A DNA stretch of 64,000 bases from the NCBI GenBank assembly GCA_910575755.1, contig CAJTFO010000004.1:140494-204493 (forward strand), written 5' to 3'. Both the position numbers and the translations under genes were made by a program. This document shows positions 45,071 to 53,735 of this stretch, piece by piece. The DNA comes from Desulfovibrionaceae bacterium (lineage in GTDB: Bacteria; Desulfobacterota; Desulfovibrionia; Desulfovibrionales; Desulfovibrionaceae). Each line of letters starts with the position of its first letter. Within the stretch, counting starts at the first letter, position 1. Below the pieces are notes generated by a model. That model was not told the DNA's origin. It did not search any database and saw only the letters and a program-made list of their open reading frames with translations.

Positions 45071-46615
45071 CTAAAACTGGAAGTACAGAAAGGCGGACTG
45101 GCGCGAAACCAGAATCAGCGCGGCGAAGGCCAGCAGGGCCAGACCTGAGGCCCAGAGCCCGGAAGGCCGCCAGGACAGCCATGGCCGGGAACCGTCGCGG
45201 CGGCCCTGAAGGAGTTCGCGGCTGTTGGGAAAGGCCCAGACCAGTACGGCGCAGAGCGTCAGCAGGGCAAGGGGCTGCCAGCCCTGAAAATAATGGTTGG
45301 GCAGCCAATGGGCCAGCAGTGCGGCTGCGCCGCTTAGGCCCTGCGCCGCCATGTTGTCCGGCCCGCCGGGCGAGAGGTTGAACGGGCCTGTGAACATGGC
45401 CGTGTAGACGCGCAACGCGCCGTCCAGACTCACGGCCCGGAAGGCCACCCAGCAGGCGTTGATGCACAGAAAGGTAAAGGCGATGGAAAACAGTCGCAAC
45501 GGCGTTGCGGCCAGAACGGCTTCCAGGGGCGACCCCTTGATGCGGGCGCGGAAAAAGTGATTCACACTGAGCATGAGGCCGTGCAGGGCCCCCCAGAGCA
45601 TGAAGGTCCAGCCCGCGCCGTGCCAGGCCCCGCCGATGCACATGGTCAGAAAGAGATTGCGGTATTGCCTGAGCCGTCCGGCCCTGTTGCCGCCCAGAGG
45701 AATGTACAGAAAATCGCGCAGCCAGGCGCTGAGCGTGATGTGCCAGCGCCGCCAGAAGTCCACAATGCCCGTGGCCTTGTAAGGCGAATTGAAGTTTTCC
45801 GGCAGGCGCAGCCCCAGCATCAGGCCCAGGCCCAGCGCCATGTCCGTATAACCGGAAAAATCGAAATAGAGCTGGAATGTATAGCAAAAAGACCCCAGCC
45901 AGGCTTCGGCCCCGCTGAGGGGGAAGGCCTTTTCCGCCGCGTTGAACACGGCGTCGGCATACAGGGCGATGCTGTCGGCCAGCAGCACTTTTTTGGCTAG
46001 GCCAATGCTGAACAGGCTGAAACCGCGCGCCAGGCCCTGGGCGTCGGGCCCTCTCATGGCGTCGAACTGCGGGCCCATCTGTTCGTAGCGCACGATGGGA
46101 CCGGAGATGACATAGGGAAAGCAGGAGGAGAAAAGCGCGTGGCGCAGCAGACCCTGCGGCGCGATCTGACGGCGGTATACGCTGACCAGCCAGGCGATCT
46201 GGATGAAGGTGTAGAAGGAAATGCCCAGCGGCTGGCCCGGCGGCTGAAAATTCCATTGGCTATGGAAAAGCGGGGCCAGATTTTGGGCCAGGAACCCGGA
46301 ATATTTGAACCAGACCAGCGGCAGCAGATTGAGAACCAGGGCCAGAGCCAGCAGGCCCTGACGTGACAGGCCCGGCGGCGTGTCGCCCTTGTTGCGTTTT
46401 TCCGGCGCGGCCAGGGCCAGACCGAAGGCGTAGTTCATGCCCGCCATGACAGCCAGCAGCAGAAGAAATTCCGCGCCCCACAGACCATAGAATACAGCCG
46501 AAAAAAGCAGCAGCGCCAGGGCCAGCCGTGAGGGGCCAAAACCGCTGACCAGATGCCAGACCAGCAACAGAAGGGGCAGAAAACAGAACAGAAAGGGATA
46601 GGAATTAAACAGCAT
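45071..46615 (-). CDS. MBOAT-family O-acyltransferase (AlgI/DltB-like)
   Basis: A 514 aa multi-pass membrane acyltransferase. Family motifs: FYGLWG near the N-terminus, SFYTFIQIAWLVSVYRR, the block DFWRRWHITLSAWLRDFLYI, and the invariant active-site His in GGAWHGAGWTFMLWGALHG. With the downstream SGNH gene it would move acetyl groups across the membrane onto a polysaccharide. Start 46615 (MLFNSYPFLF) is the normal family start. Confidence 0.92.
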   Translation of the reverse strand: MLFNSYPFLFCFLPLLLLVWHLVSGFGPSRLALALLLFSAVFYGLWGAEFLLLLAVMAGMNYAFGLALAAPEKRNKGDTPPGLSRQGLLALALVLNLLPLVWFKYSGFLAQNLAPLFHSQWNFQPPGQPLGISFYTFIQIAWLVSVYRRQIAPQGLLRHALFSSCFPYVISGPIVRYEQMGPQFDAMRGPDAQGLARGFSLFSIGLAKKVLLADSIALYADAVFNAAEKAFPLSGAEAWLGSFCYTFQLYFDFSGYTDMALGLGLMLGLRLPENFNSPYKATGIVDFWRRWHITLSAWLRDFLYIPLGGNRAGRLRQYRNLFLTMCIGGAWHGAGWTFMLWGALHGLMLSVNHFFRARIKGSPLEAVLAATPLRLFSIAFTFLCINACWVAFRAVSLDGALRVYTAMFTGPFNLSPGGPDNMAAQGLSGAAALLAHWLPNHYFQGWQPLALLTLCAVLVWAFPNSRELLQGRRDGSRPWLSWRPSGLWASGLALLAFAALILVSRQSAFLYFQF

Positions 46616-46721
46616 ATGCGACTCCCGGCGCGAAATCCTCGCCCGGCGCGTTACAACGGCGCGGCGATGCTGCAACCCAGCCGGGCTGCCGTGAATCCGC
46701 CGCGCCTGACAGAGGCAAACC

Positions 46722-47009
46722 CTAGGGATTGAGTTCCGAACGGAACTTGCGGGACAGCCGAAAGACCATTACCTTGCGCGGCGGCAGGGTGATGGTTTCA
46801 TCCGTCTGCGGATTGCGCCCCTTGCGGGACGCCTTGTCATAACACTCGAACTTGCCGAAACCGCTGATCAGCAGGGCCCGATCTTTCTTGATGGCGGTTT
46901 TCATGATATCCAGGAGTTTCTCCATCACGTTTTTCACGTCCACGCGGTTCTTGTCGGTCTCTTCATAGATGGCCTCCACAATATCCGCCTTGGTCAGCGT
47001 TTTTTTCAT
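46722..47009 (-). CDS. IHF/HU-family DNA-binding protein
   Basis: A 95 aa protein of the HU/IHF family (KADIVEAIYEETDKNR; SGFGKFECYDKASRKGRNPQ). The sequence is closer to IHF-type than to the HU at 13830, with TLPPRKVMVFRLSRKFRSEL at the end. It bends DNA, and sigma-54 promoters such as that of xsc often need such bending. Confidence 0.92.
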   Translation of the reverse strand: MKKTLTKADIVEAIYEETDKNRVDVKNVMEKLLDIMKTAIKKDRALLISGFGKFECYDKASRKGRNPQTDETITLPPRKVMVFRLSRKFRSELNP

Positions 47010-47226
47010 CGTGAGTATCTCCGGCCGTTCATGCTGTGGTCATGGGCTGGCGGCATGCGCCGCCGCGCAGGGCATCCCCGCGCCATGAAATATGGCGCGT
47101 ATCCGCTTCACACTGATAAGAATTTCTTCTATAAATACACGCAAGTCCCGGCCTGAGCAAGATTTTTCTTTTTTGCCCGGTCGCTTGCGCGATGATTCCC
47201 ACTGATTCCGCAGTCAGCGAGGCCGC

Positions 47227-48306
47227 ATGTCGTCCCTCTCTCCGCTCTCATCTCCTGCGCCGCTGGTTGCGCCCTGGCCGCCGCCCGCGCGTGCGCGGGC
47301 CATTGTACCGGTTTTTCTGACTTTCCGGGGCTGCCCGGCGCGTTGCATTTTCTGTGCGCAGGACATTCAGACCGGCGGGAACCCGCAGGCGGCAGGAACA
47401 CACGGGGATGCGCCGGACAGAATTCTGGACAAGGCGCGCCTGGCGCTGGACCTGCGTGCCGCGCGCGGCCTGCCGCCGGCGGAGCTGGCCTTTTATGGCG
47501 GCACGTTCACCGCTTTGCCCCCTGCGGAGAGGGAAGCCTGCCTGGACTTTGCCGCGACCGCGCTGGCGCGGGGGCGCATCAGCGCATTCCGCTGTTCCAC
47601 CCGGCCTGATTGTCTGGACCGGAGCATATTGTCCCGTCTGCGTCAGGCAGGCTGCACGGTTGTGGAACTGGGCGTGCAGAGTTTCGCGGATACGGCCCTG
47701 AAGGCCGCCCGGCGCGGTTATGACGGCGCAAAGGCCTTGCGGGCCTGCGCCCTGGTCAGGGCCTCGGGCCTGCGGCTGGGCGTGCAGTTGCTGCCGGGAA
47801 TGCCCGGCGTGAGCCCGGAGATTTTTCTGGCGGATGTGGCCCGGGCTCTGGAGGCGGGCGCGGACATGCTGCGTTTTTACCCTTGCCTGGTGCTGGCGGG
47901 CACTGGCCTGGCCAGCCTCTGGCAGGCCGGGAACTATACGCCCTGGGACATGGAAAGCACGCTGGACAGTCTGGCCCGCGGCTGGCTGCTGGCGCGGGCC
48001 GCCCATACGCCGGTGATCCGCATGGGCCTTGCGCCGGAAGCTTCCCTGGCCGGCGCCATACTGGCCGGTCCCGTCCATCCCGCCCTGGGTGCGCGGGTCA
48101 TGGGACGGGCTCTGCTGGCCACCGTGCGGAATCTGGCCGCGCGCGCGCCGGGGGGGCGGTCGCCGCAGCGCCTGGAAGCGCCGCGCGCCTGCCAGGGGTA
48201 TTTCTGGGGCCATGCCAATGAATTGCGTCCAGCCTGGGCCGCGTTGGGCCTCGACCCTGATCATGTGCGCTACACCAGGGACGCTGTACTGCGTCTCTGG
48301 CTTTGA
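47227..48306 (+). CDS. Radical SAM protein, Elp3/oxygen-independent coproporphyrinogen-oxidase-like
   Basis: A 359 aa protein with the radical SAM cluster motif C36-P-A-R-C40-I-F-C43 in FRGCPARCIFC. Downstream: AFYGGTFTALP and VELGVQSFADTALKAARRGY, typical of the Elp3-like class. The N-terminus is Pro-rich and lacks a clear domain. Substrate not recognised. It is divergent from the IHF-like gene. Confidence 0.82.
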   Translation: MSSLSPLSSPAPLVAPWPPPARARAIVPVFLTFRGCPARCIFCAQDIQTGGNPQAAGTHGDAPDRILDKARLALDLRAARGLPPAELAFYGGTFTALPPAEREACLDFAATALARGRISAFRCSTRPDCLDRSILSRLRQAGCTVVELGVQSFADTALKAARRGYDGAKALRACALVRASGLRLGVQLLPGMPGVSPEIFLADVARALEAGADMLRFYPCLVLAGTGLASLWQAGNYTPWDMESTLDSLARGWLLARAAHTPVIRMGLAPEASLAGAILAGPVHPALGARVMGRALLATVRNLAARAPGGRSPQRLEAPRACQGYFWGHANELRPAWAALGLDPDHVRYTRDAVLRLWL

Positions 48307-48568
48307 TCGCGGTGGGCCACGGGCCTTTCCGGCCTGTCTCGTGTCAGGAAGGGCCATGAGAACTCAAAGCGGCGCCTGACGCGCGTATCTTCCTTGTCTA
48401 CCGCCAGGGTCAGAATAACCAGCTTGAACGCATAGTTGCACTCCTGCCCGCCTTCAGCGACTGCCTGCCCCGGCTGCGGAGAGACTGGACAGAAGCGGCG
48501 GATTGATTGATACTCTCTTTTCCGGCGGCAAAGAGCCGGCGGAGCATTCCATACCTAAGGAGCAAACC

Positions 48569-49000
48569 ATGACGCGAGTACTGCGTTTTCCATCCCTGCC
48601 GACTTTCTGGCGCATGTTCGCCCTGCTGGCGCTGGCCAGCCTGCTGAGCCTGCCGACTCTGGCGCGGGCGGCCGACGATCCGGCCAAGGCGGTCCCCAGG
48701 GACAAATTTGAAGCAATGGACACAAACAACGACGGCAAGGTGGTTCTGGAAGAATTCCAGGCCGTGTTCCCCAACATGAAAGAAAGCGCCTTTGTGGTCA
48801 TTGACAAAAATGGCGATGGCGCTATCGGACGCGTGGAATGGGATGAATTCCTCAAGGGCCATGCGGCGGGCATGAAGCCCGGCATGGGCGGCATGCCGCC
48901 CAAAACGGGCGCGCCCATGAACAATATGCCCGGCGATCCCATGATTCCTCCTCCGGGCAGCGCGGATATGCCTCTGGTTACGCCGCCCAATGGCCGTTAA
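48569..49000 (+). CDS. Secreted EF-hand protein
   Basis: A 143 aa protein with a signal peptide (about residues 1-34, ending ARA). Two EF-hand loops are visible, DTNNDGKVVLEEF and DKNGDGAIGRVEW, which bind calcium. A Met/Pro/Gly-rich tail (GMKPGMGGMPPKTGAPMNNM) follows. Start 48569 has AAGGAG upstream. Its last 11 bases overlap the YgiQ start. Confidence 0.88.
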   Translation: MTRVLRFPSLPTFWRMFALLALASLLSLPTLARAADDPAKAVPRDKFEAMDTNNDGKVVLEEFQAVFPNMKESAFVVIDKNGDGAIGRVEWDEFLKGHAAGMKPGMGGMPPKTGAPMNNMPGDPMIPPPGSADMPLVTPPNGR

Positions 49001-51026
49001 CAAACATAAGGCCCCGTCTTTTTCCGTACCCTGGCGCTCGACGACAAGGCCGGAACGGGAAGAGGCGGGCGCAGTTGCCCCGCGCCGGTCGGAAACGCCC
49101 GGCGCGCCGTTGTATCCGGCAAGGCAAAAACGCCCCGCGCCAGCCGGGCGGAAACATCCGCGCCAGCCGGAAGCTTCGTTCTTTCCGAATCAGCCGCGTT
49201 TCCTGCCCATGTGCCGTGAAGAAATGCGCGCCCTGGGCTGGGAGAGACTGGACGTGCTGCTGATCACCGGCGACGCCTATGTGGATCATCCCTCGTTCGG
49301 CTGCGTGCTGCTTGCGCGCTGGCTGATCCATCACGGTTTCCGCACCGGTCTGGTGGCCCAGCCCCGCTGGGACAGAACCGACGACCTGCTGGTTATGGGC
49401 AGGCCCCGCCTGTTCGCGGGCATCAGCGCCGGGGCGCTGGATTCCCTGCTGGCCCATTACACGGCCTTTCGCAAAAAACGCCGCGACGACGCCTACACGC
49501 CTGGCGGCAGGGCGGGCGCGCGGCCCAATCGGGCCTGCCTGGTCTATGCCAATCTGGCGCGTCAGGCATTTCCGGGGCTGCCGCTGGTACTGGGCGGCAT
49601 TGAGGCCTCCCTGCGGCGGGTCAGCCATTACGATTTCTGGACCGACGCCCTGCGCCGCCCCATTCTCATGGACGCCAAGGCTGACCTGCTGGTCTGGGGC
49701 ATGGGCGAGCGCGCCATCCTGGAATGCGCACGCCGTCTGGATAAGGGGGCGGGTGCGGACGCTCTGGCAGGCATTCCCGGCACCGCCTGGCTGGACAGAC
49801 TGGACGCCCGGGGCCACCCCGCCCGTCTGCCCGCCTCTCTGGCCAACGCGCCGCTTGTGGCCCTGCCCGGACATCAGCAGATACTGGACGAGCCGGAACA
49901 GTTGTTGCGCCTCACTCAGGCGCTGGAGCAGCAGGTACACCGGGGCGACGCCTGGGCCTTTGAGCCTGTGGACGGTCGAGCCCTGGTGCTGGCGCCGCCC
50001 GCCGTGCCCCTGAGCACCGCCGAAATGGACGAACTGTACAGCCTGCCGTTCCGCCGCGAGGCCCACCCATCTTACAGGGAAGCCATTCCGGCGGCGGAAA
50101 TGCTGCGTACCAGCATCACCAGCCACCGGGGTTGCGGCGGCGGCTGTTCTTTCTGCTCCCTGGCCCTGCACCAGGGGCGGCATATCAGTTCGCGTTCGGC
50201 GGAATCCATTCTGGACGAGGCGCGCGCCTTAGCACGCGCTGCCATGACTTCCGGCCGCCGGGGCAAAGACGGGGTGGCGATTTCTGATGTGGGCGGGCCC
50301 ACCGCCAATATGTGGCAGGCCCACTGCGCCTTGGAGGAAGCTGCCGGAACGGAATGCGGCGCAAGCGACGGTATGGGGCGCAAAAGCCGCTGCCGTCGCC
50401 TCAGTTGCTGCTTCCCCACAGTCTGCAAGGCTTTTGTAACGCCGCAACGCAACCATGTGGAACTTTTGCGCGCCGTGGCGGCCCTGCCCGGCGTCAAACA
50501 GGTGCGCGTGGCCAGCGGGGTGCGCGCGGACCTGGCCCTGCGCGATCCCGAGGCACTGGCCGCCTATACGGGCGAATTTACGGGGGGACAGCTCAAGGTG
50601 GCCCCGGAGCACTGCGCGCCTTCGGTACTGGCCCTGATGCGCAAGCCGCCGCTGGCGACATTTGAGACATTTCTGGAGAGTTTTGTCCGGCAGAGCCGGG
50701 CCGCCGGGCGGGAACAGTATGTGATTCCCTATCTGATGAGCGCCTTTCCCGGCTGTACGGATGAGGACATGCGCACGCTGGCCCACTGGCTGCGCCAGCG
50801 CCACTGGAACCCGCGCCAGACGCAATGCTTCATTCCCACGCCCGGCACTATCGCCACAGCCATGTATTATTGCGGCAAAAATGAGGCGGGAGAGGATATT
50901 GCGGTGGCCCGTACGGACGCGGCCCGCCTGCGCCAGCACCACATTCTCATGCCGTCGACGGGCCGCCCTGAAAAGCGCGCAGCGGCGCAAACAGCAAAGC
51001 AGAGCAAAAAGCATGGCCGATCTTGA
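48990..51026 (+). CDS. YgiQ-family (UPF0313) radical SAM protein
   Basis: A 678 aa protein. The family N-terminus (REEMRALGWERLDVLLITGD, AYVDHPSFG) begins near residue 75 after a basic, disordered-looking extension. The cluster motif is GCGGGCSFC (CxxxCxxC), followed by the family region EAILDEARAL-like. Function of YgiQ proteins is not settled. Its start overlaps the EF-hand gene by 11 bases and its end overlaps slyX by 14. Confidence 0.9.
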   Translation: MAVNKHKAPSFSVPWRSTTRPEREEAGAVAPRRSETPGAPLYPARQKRPAPAGRKHPRQPEASFFPNQPRFLPMCREEMRALGWERLDVLLITGDAYVDHPSFGCVLLARWLIHHGFRTGLVAQPRWDRTDDLLVMGRPRLFAGISAGALDSLLAHYTAFRKKRRDDAYTPGGRAGARPNRACLVYANLARQAFPGLPLVLGGIEASLRRVSHYDFWTDALRRPILMDAKADLLVWGMGERAILECARRLDKGAGADALAGIPGTAWLDRLDARGHPARLPASLANAPLVALPGHQQILDEPEQLLRLTQALEQQVHRGDAWAFEPVDGRALVLAPPAVPLSTAEMDELYSLPFRREAHPSYREAIPAAEMLRTSITSHRGCGGGCSFCSLALHQGRHISSRSAESILDEARALARAAMTSGRRGKDGVAISDVGGPTANMWQAHCALEEAAGTECGASDGMGRKSRCRRLSCCFPTVCKAFVTPQRNHVELLRAVAALPGVKQVRVASGVRADLALRDPEALAAYTGEFTGGQLKVAPEHCAPSVLALMRKPPLATFETFLESFVRQSRAAGREQYVIPYLMSAFPGCTDEDMRTLAHWLRQRHWNPRQTQCFIPTPGTIATAMYYCGKNEAGEDIAVARTDAARLRQHHILMPSTGRPEKRAAAQTAKQSKKHGRS

Positions 51027-51237
51027 ACAGCGCCTGACCAGTCTGGAAGAAACGAGCTTCTTTCAGGAACAGCGCCTGAAAGAACTGGACGCCGCGCTGA
51101 CGGCCCAGCAATCTCAATTGGACACGCTGGAAAAGGAGCTGGCCGACGCGCTGGCCGTGATCCGCCTGCTGCGCGAAAAACTCGCCGAGCAGCCGGACAA
51201 CAGCCTGCCGCCGCATTTCATGCCGGAACGCTATTAG
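51013..51237 (+). CDS. slyX: SlyX-family protein
   Basis: A 74 aa protein, mostly coiled coil (LEQRLTSLEETSFFQEQRLK) ending in PPHFMPERY, the conserved SlyX tail (P-P-H-Y). Role unknown. It overlaps the YgiQ gene by 14 bases. Confidence 0.85.
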   Translation: MADLEQRLTSLEETSFFQEQRLKELDAALTAQQSQLDTLEKELADALAVIRLLREKLAEQPDNSLPPHFMPERY

Positions 51238-51502
51238 AACCCGTATTCACAATCGTGTAAGCAAGGTATGAGCATGTGAGACTATCTTGACGACAGTTTC
51301 AGCGGATGAGGTGGTGATTTCATCGCCCTTGCTCAGACGGCACGAAAGAATCTGCGCGCTGAACTTCCGTTTAAGCGAGTTTGGATGGTTACGCATACGG
51401 ATGAAAGCATGTGACTGAAAGCCTGACCACATCTCCTGATAGAGATAGAACAGATTGACCTGGACTTTTCCAAAGTCAACGTGTCAAGGACACGTTCGTA
51501 TC
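51238..51502. other. Region downstream of slyX, no gene supported
   Basis: About 265 bases with lower GC than the genes around it. A 61-codon open frame on the minus strand (51247-51432) has no recognisable domain or ribosome site. It may be decayed mobile DNA. Confidence 0.35.
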
Positions 51503-51567
51503 GGCGCTCAGAGCATTTCTCTGATGAAATCAGGTAAATGCTCTGAGCGCCGCGCAAGCGGACAACC
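51503..51567 (+). repeat. Dispersed repeat element, copy C
   Basis: A long hairpin: 16-base arms GGCGCTCAGAGCATTT and its complement, with an inner CTGAT-GAA-ATCAG stem, followed by CGCGCAAGCGGACAAC. The hairpin and the GCGCAAGCGGACAA block match copies B and D; the right-hand block of those copies is absent or decayed. Confidence 0.7.
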
Positions 51568-51679
51568 GTTTGCAAATTTACATCTTCAAAGAAGGCATAC
51601 AAAAGTATGCCCTTCCCGGCATCAACGGGATACATGCCCGCGCACGCCGGAGGCCACAGCAAGGAACCTCCTTTCACAA

Positions 51680-51715
51680 AAAACGGCCCCTCCGCTTTGC
51701 CGGAAGGGCCGTTTT
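51680..51715 (-). terminator. Terminator of the apr-qmo block
   Basis: Arms AAAACGGCCC and GGGCCGTTTT with inner TCCG/CGGA pairing, followed by TTTT on the minus strand; 38 bases after the qmoD stop. Confidence 0.8.
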
Positions 51716-51752
51716 GCTTGCATATGGGCCAGCCAGTTCACATTTAAATACT

Positions 51753-52475
51753 CTAGAAGCCGAAACCGTCCGAGTTGGCTCCGGAAGAGCCAAAGCCGAA
51801 ATCATCCGGCACGGCGTTTTCTTCCACGGGCGCTGCCTCGGCGTCAGCCCCGGCCGCGGCGGCTCCGGCGGCAGCGCCGCCCACCACCATGCCTTTCAGG
51901 CCGTCCTTGATGGCGTCCTTGATGGTCTGCATCAGGTCGTCATGGCTCACGGCCACCTTGCCCTGAAATTCGGCCACCTGCTTCCGCAGACCGCCCATAT
52001 CGGAAGTCATGGTCTTGATCTTGGTCTCCAGCTCGTCAACCTTTTTCTGAAGGGCCTGGGCGCGGGCTTCGGCCGGTTCCAGTTCGCGCACGCGCTCTTC
52101 CAGCTTGACCACCGCGGTGGTCTGCGCGGCCAGGCTGTTGTATGTGTCCGCCAGATAATCCAGGCTCTGCGCGGTCAGCGCCTTGGTGCGCCCGTCCATG
52201 GGAGTCAGGGAAATATTGTCGCCCAACAGCCCCCTGGCGCGGGTGACAAAGCCTTCCCAGGTCTGGTCCTCGCTCCAGGTCATATCCATAAATTGGGGGT
52301 ACCAGCGCGCCAGCCAGGCCGCCGCGAACGGCCCCACGGCCTTGGCGCAGCAGTCGCAGGCGATGGAGCGCCCCACCACAAAACCGGCGACATCCTTGAC
52401 ATCCACGCCTTCTTTGCCCACCACCAGGGCCAGCACGGATTCCACGGGAAACACTTTGCGATCACTATCAGACAT
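51753..52475 (-). CDS. qmoD: Qmo-associated protein QmoD
   Basis: A 240 aa protein that follows qmoABC in Desulfovibrio and is needed for full Qmo function. Four domains can be seen: an N-terminal part with SIACDCCAKAVGPFAA, a middle region, a coiled coil (about residues 120-175) and an Ala/Glu-rich tail ending GFGFGSSGANSDGFGF-like. It begins 62 bases after qmoC. Confidence 0.85.
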   Translation of the reverse strand: MSDSDRKVFPVESVLALVVGKEGVDVKDVAGFVVGRSIACDCCAKAVGPFAAAWLARWYPQFMDMTWSEDQTWEGFVTRARGLLGDNISLTPMDGRTKALTAQSLDYLADTYNSLAAQTTAVVKLEERVRELEPAEARAQALQKKVDELETKIKTMTSDMGGLRKQVAEFQGKVAVSHDDLMQTIKDAIKDGLKGMVVGGAAAGAAAAGADAEAAPVEENAVPDDFGFGSSGANSDGFGF

Positions 52476-52537
52476 GGCGGCCTCCTCCTCGGAGATCGTT
52501 GTTTTTTACTTCAATGCTTTGCTTTTTCTGATGCTGC

Positions 52538-53722
52538 CTAGTTGCTCCTGCCGTACATGCGGACGTACACCAGCGCCGCCGTGCGGTACACCAGATGCCC
52601 CAGCTTGGACCAGGGCAGATAGGCAAAGAGCATCCAGACAAAGACCAGGTGCAGGTAATAGACCACAAAGGCCGGTTTGATGGCGTCCGCCAGGCGGAAG
52701 CACTGGGAGAGCACGCCGGTCACGGCCACCAGCCAGATGATGCCCAGCAGGTACCAGTCATAGAAGCTGGAGCCCTGACAGGCGGGATTCAGGCGCAGGC
52801 GGCGCGCCGTAAGAAGAGCCAGGCCGCAGAGCAGCATGAGCGCGCCGATATTGGCCAGAATCTTGACCGGGAAGGTCAGGGGCATGGGCGTTTCGATCTT
52901 GATCAGCGGAATGACCTTGCCGCCCCAGTGGCCCAGAGCCACCACGGCGGTGACAAAAGCCAGGATGACAAAGCTCCAGACCAGGATGGCGTGCCCGTAC
53001 TTGCGGTTGGGCGTGTTCTTGCCGGTGGCCGGGCCGTCCTCGCAATCGTTGAACTTGCGATGGGTGATGATCTCATCCCAGAGCACGTCCCAGAGATGCC
53101 AGACCCAGCACTTGGTCTTGCCGATGACCGTCATGCGGCCCTCAGGCTTGAACATGGCCCAGAGTTTCATCACCCCGCGCAGCAGAATGTAGCAGGCCCC
53201 GAAAAAGGTGATCATGAAGATGGGGTCGATGGTGTAATCGCCGTAAAAAATCTGGCCGAAAACTATGCGGCCGTCAGCGGCGCGCGGGAACCACTCGCCA
53301 TTGTTGCAGCTGGCGCGGATCCACCAGACGAACAGCCAGAGCAGCGCCGGAATGGCGAAGAGAATGGGCAGGCCGGAGGGCTTGCTCATCCACTTGCCCA
53401 CGATGGAGGGCGCGGTAAGATCCTTGTAAATCACGTTGCGGGCCGCGGCCATCATGTCCGCGGGCTTGGCGCCGCGCGGGCAGAGGTCCGAGCAGTTGCC
53501 GCAATTGTGGCAGAGCCAGAGATCCACATCGGCGCGCAGCTTGTCCTTGAGGCCCCAGGAGGCCCAGACCATTTCCTTGCGCGGATAGGGCGCATTGGCC
53601 GGAGCAAGCGGGCAGGCCACGGAACAGGTGGCGCACTGGAAGCACTGTTTGAGGGATTCGCCCCCCGCTTCCGTGAGCTCCCGGGCAAACTCAAGATCCG
53701 GTTTAAGCGTACATTGTGCCAT
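52538..53722 (-). CDS. qmoC: Quinone-interacting membrane-bound oxidoreductase subunit C
   Basis: A 394 aa subunit with an N-terminal ferredoxin-like domain (CFQCATCSVACPLAP and CHNCGNCSDLCPRG, each a 4Fe-4S site), followed by several membrane segments resembling the heme b subunit of Hdr/Nar enzymes. It takes electrons from menaquinol. Start 53722 is preferred over 53731 because AGGAGG is then 9 bases away. Confidence 0.93.
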   Translation of the reverse strand: MAQCTLKPDLEFARELTEAGGESLKQCFQCATCSVACPLAPANAPYPRKEMVWASWGLKDKLRADVDLWLCHNCGNCSDLCPRGAKPADMMAAARNVIYKDLTAPSIVGKWMSKPSGLPILFAIPALLWLFVWWIRASCNNGEWFPRAADGRIVFGQIFYGDYTIDPIFMITFFGACYILLRGVMKLWAMFKPEGRMTVIGKTKCWVWHLWDVLWDEIITHRKFNDCEDGPATGKNTPNRKYGHAILVWSFVILAFVTAVVALGHWGGKVIPLIKIETPMPLTFPVKILANIGALMLLCGLALLTARRLRLNPACQGSSFYDWYLLGIIWLVAVTGVLSQCFRLADAIKPAFVVYYLHLVFVWMLFAYLPWSKLGHLVYRTAALVYVRMYGRSN

Positions 53723-53735
53723 TGCTGCCATCCTC

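Noticed and set aside
43764..46256. An 830-codon open frame suggesting an MBOAT-SGNH fusion
   Set aside because: The upstream half is the wrong frame of the MBOAT gene; the real SGNH gene starts at 45056 with its membrane segment.
51247..51432. A small minus-strand gene downstream of slyX
   Set aside because: No ribosome site, no recognisable domain, and it lies in low-GC decayed-looking DNA.
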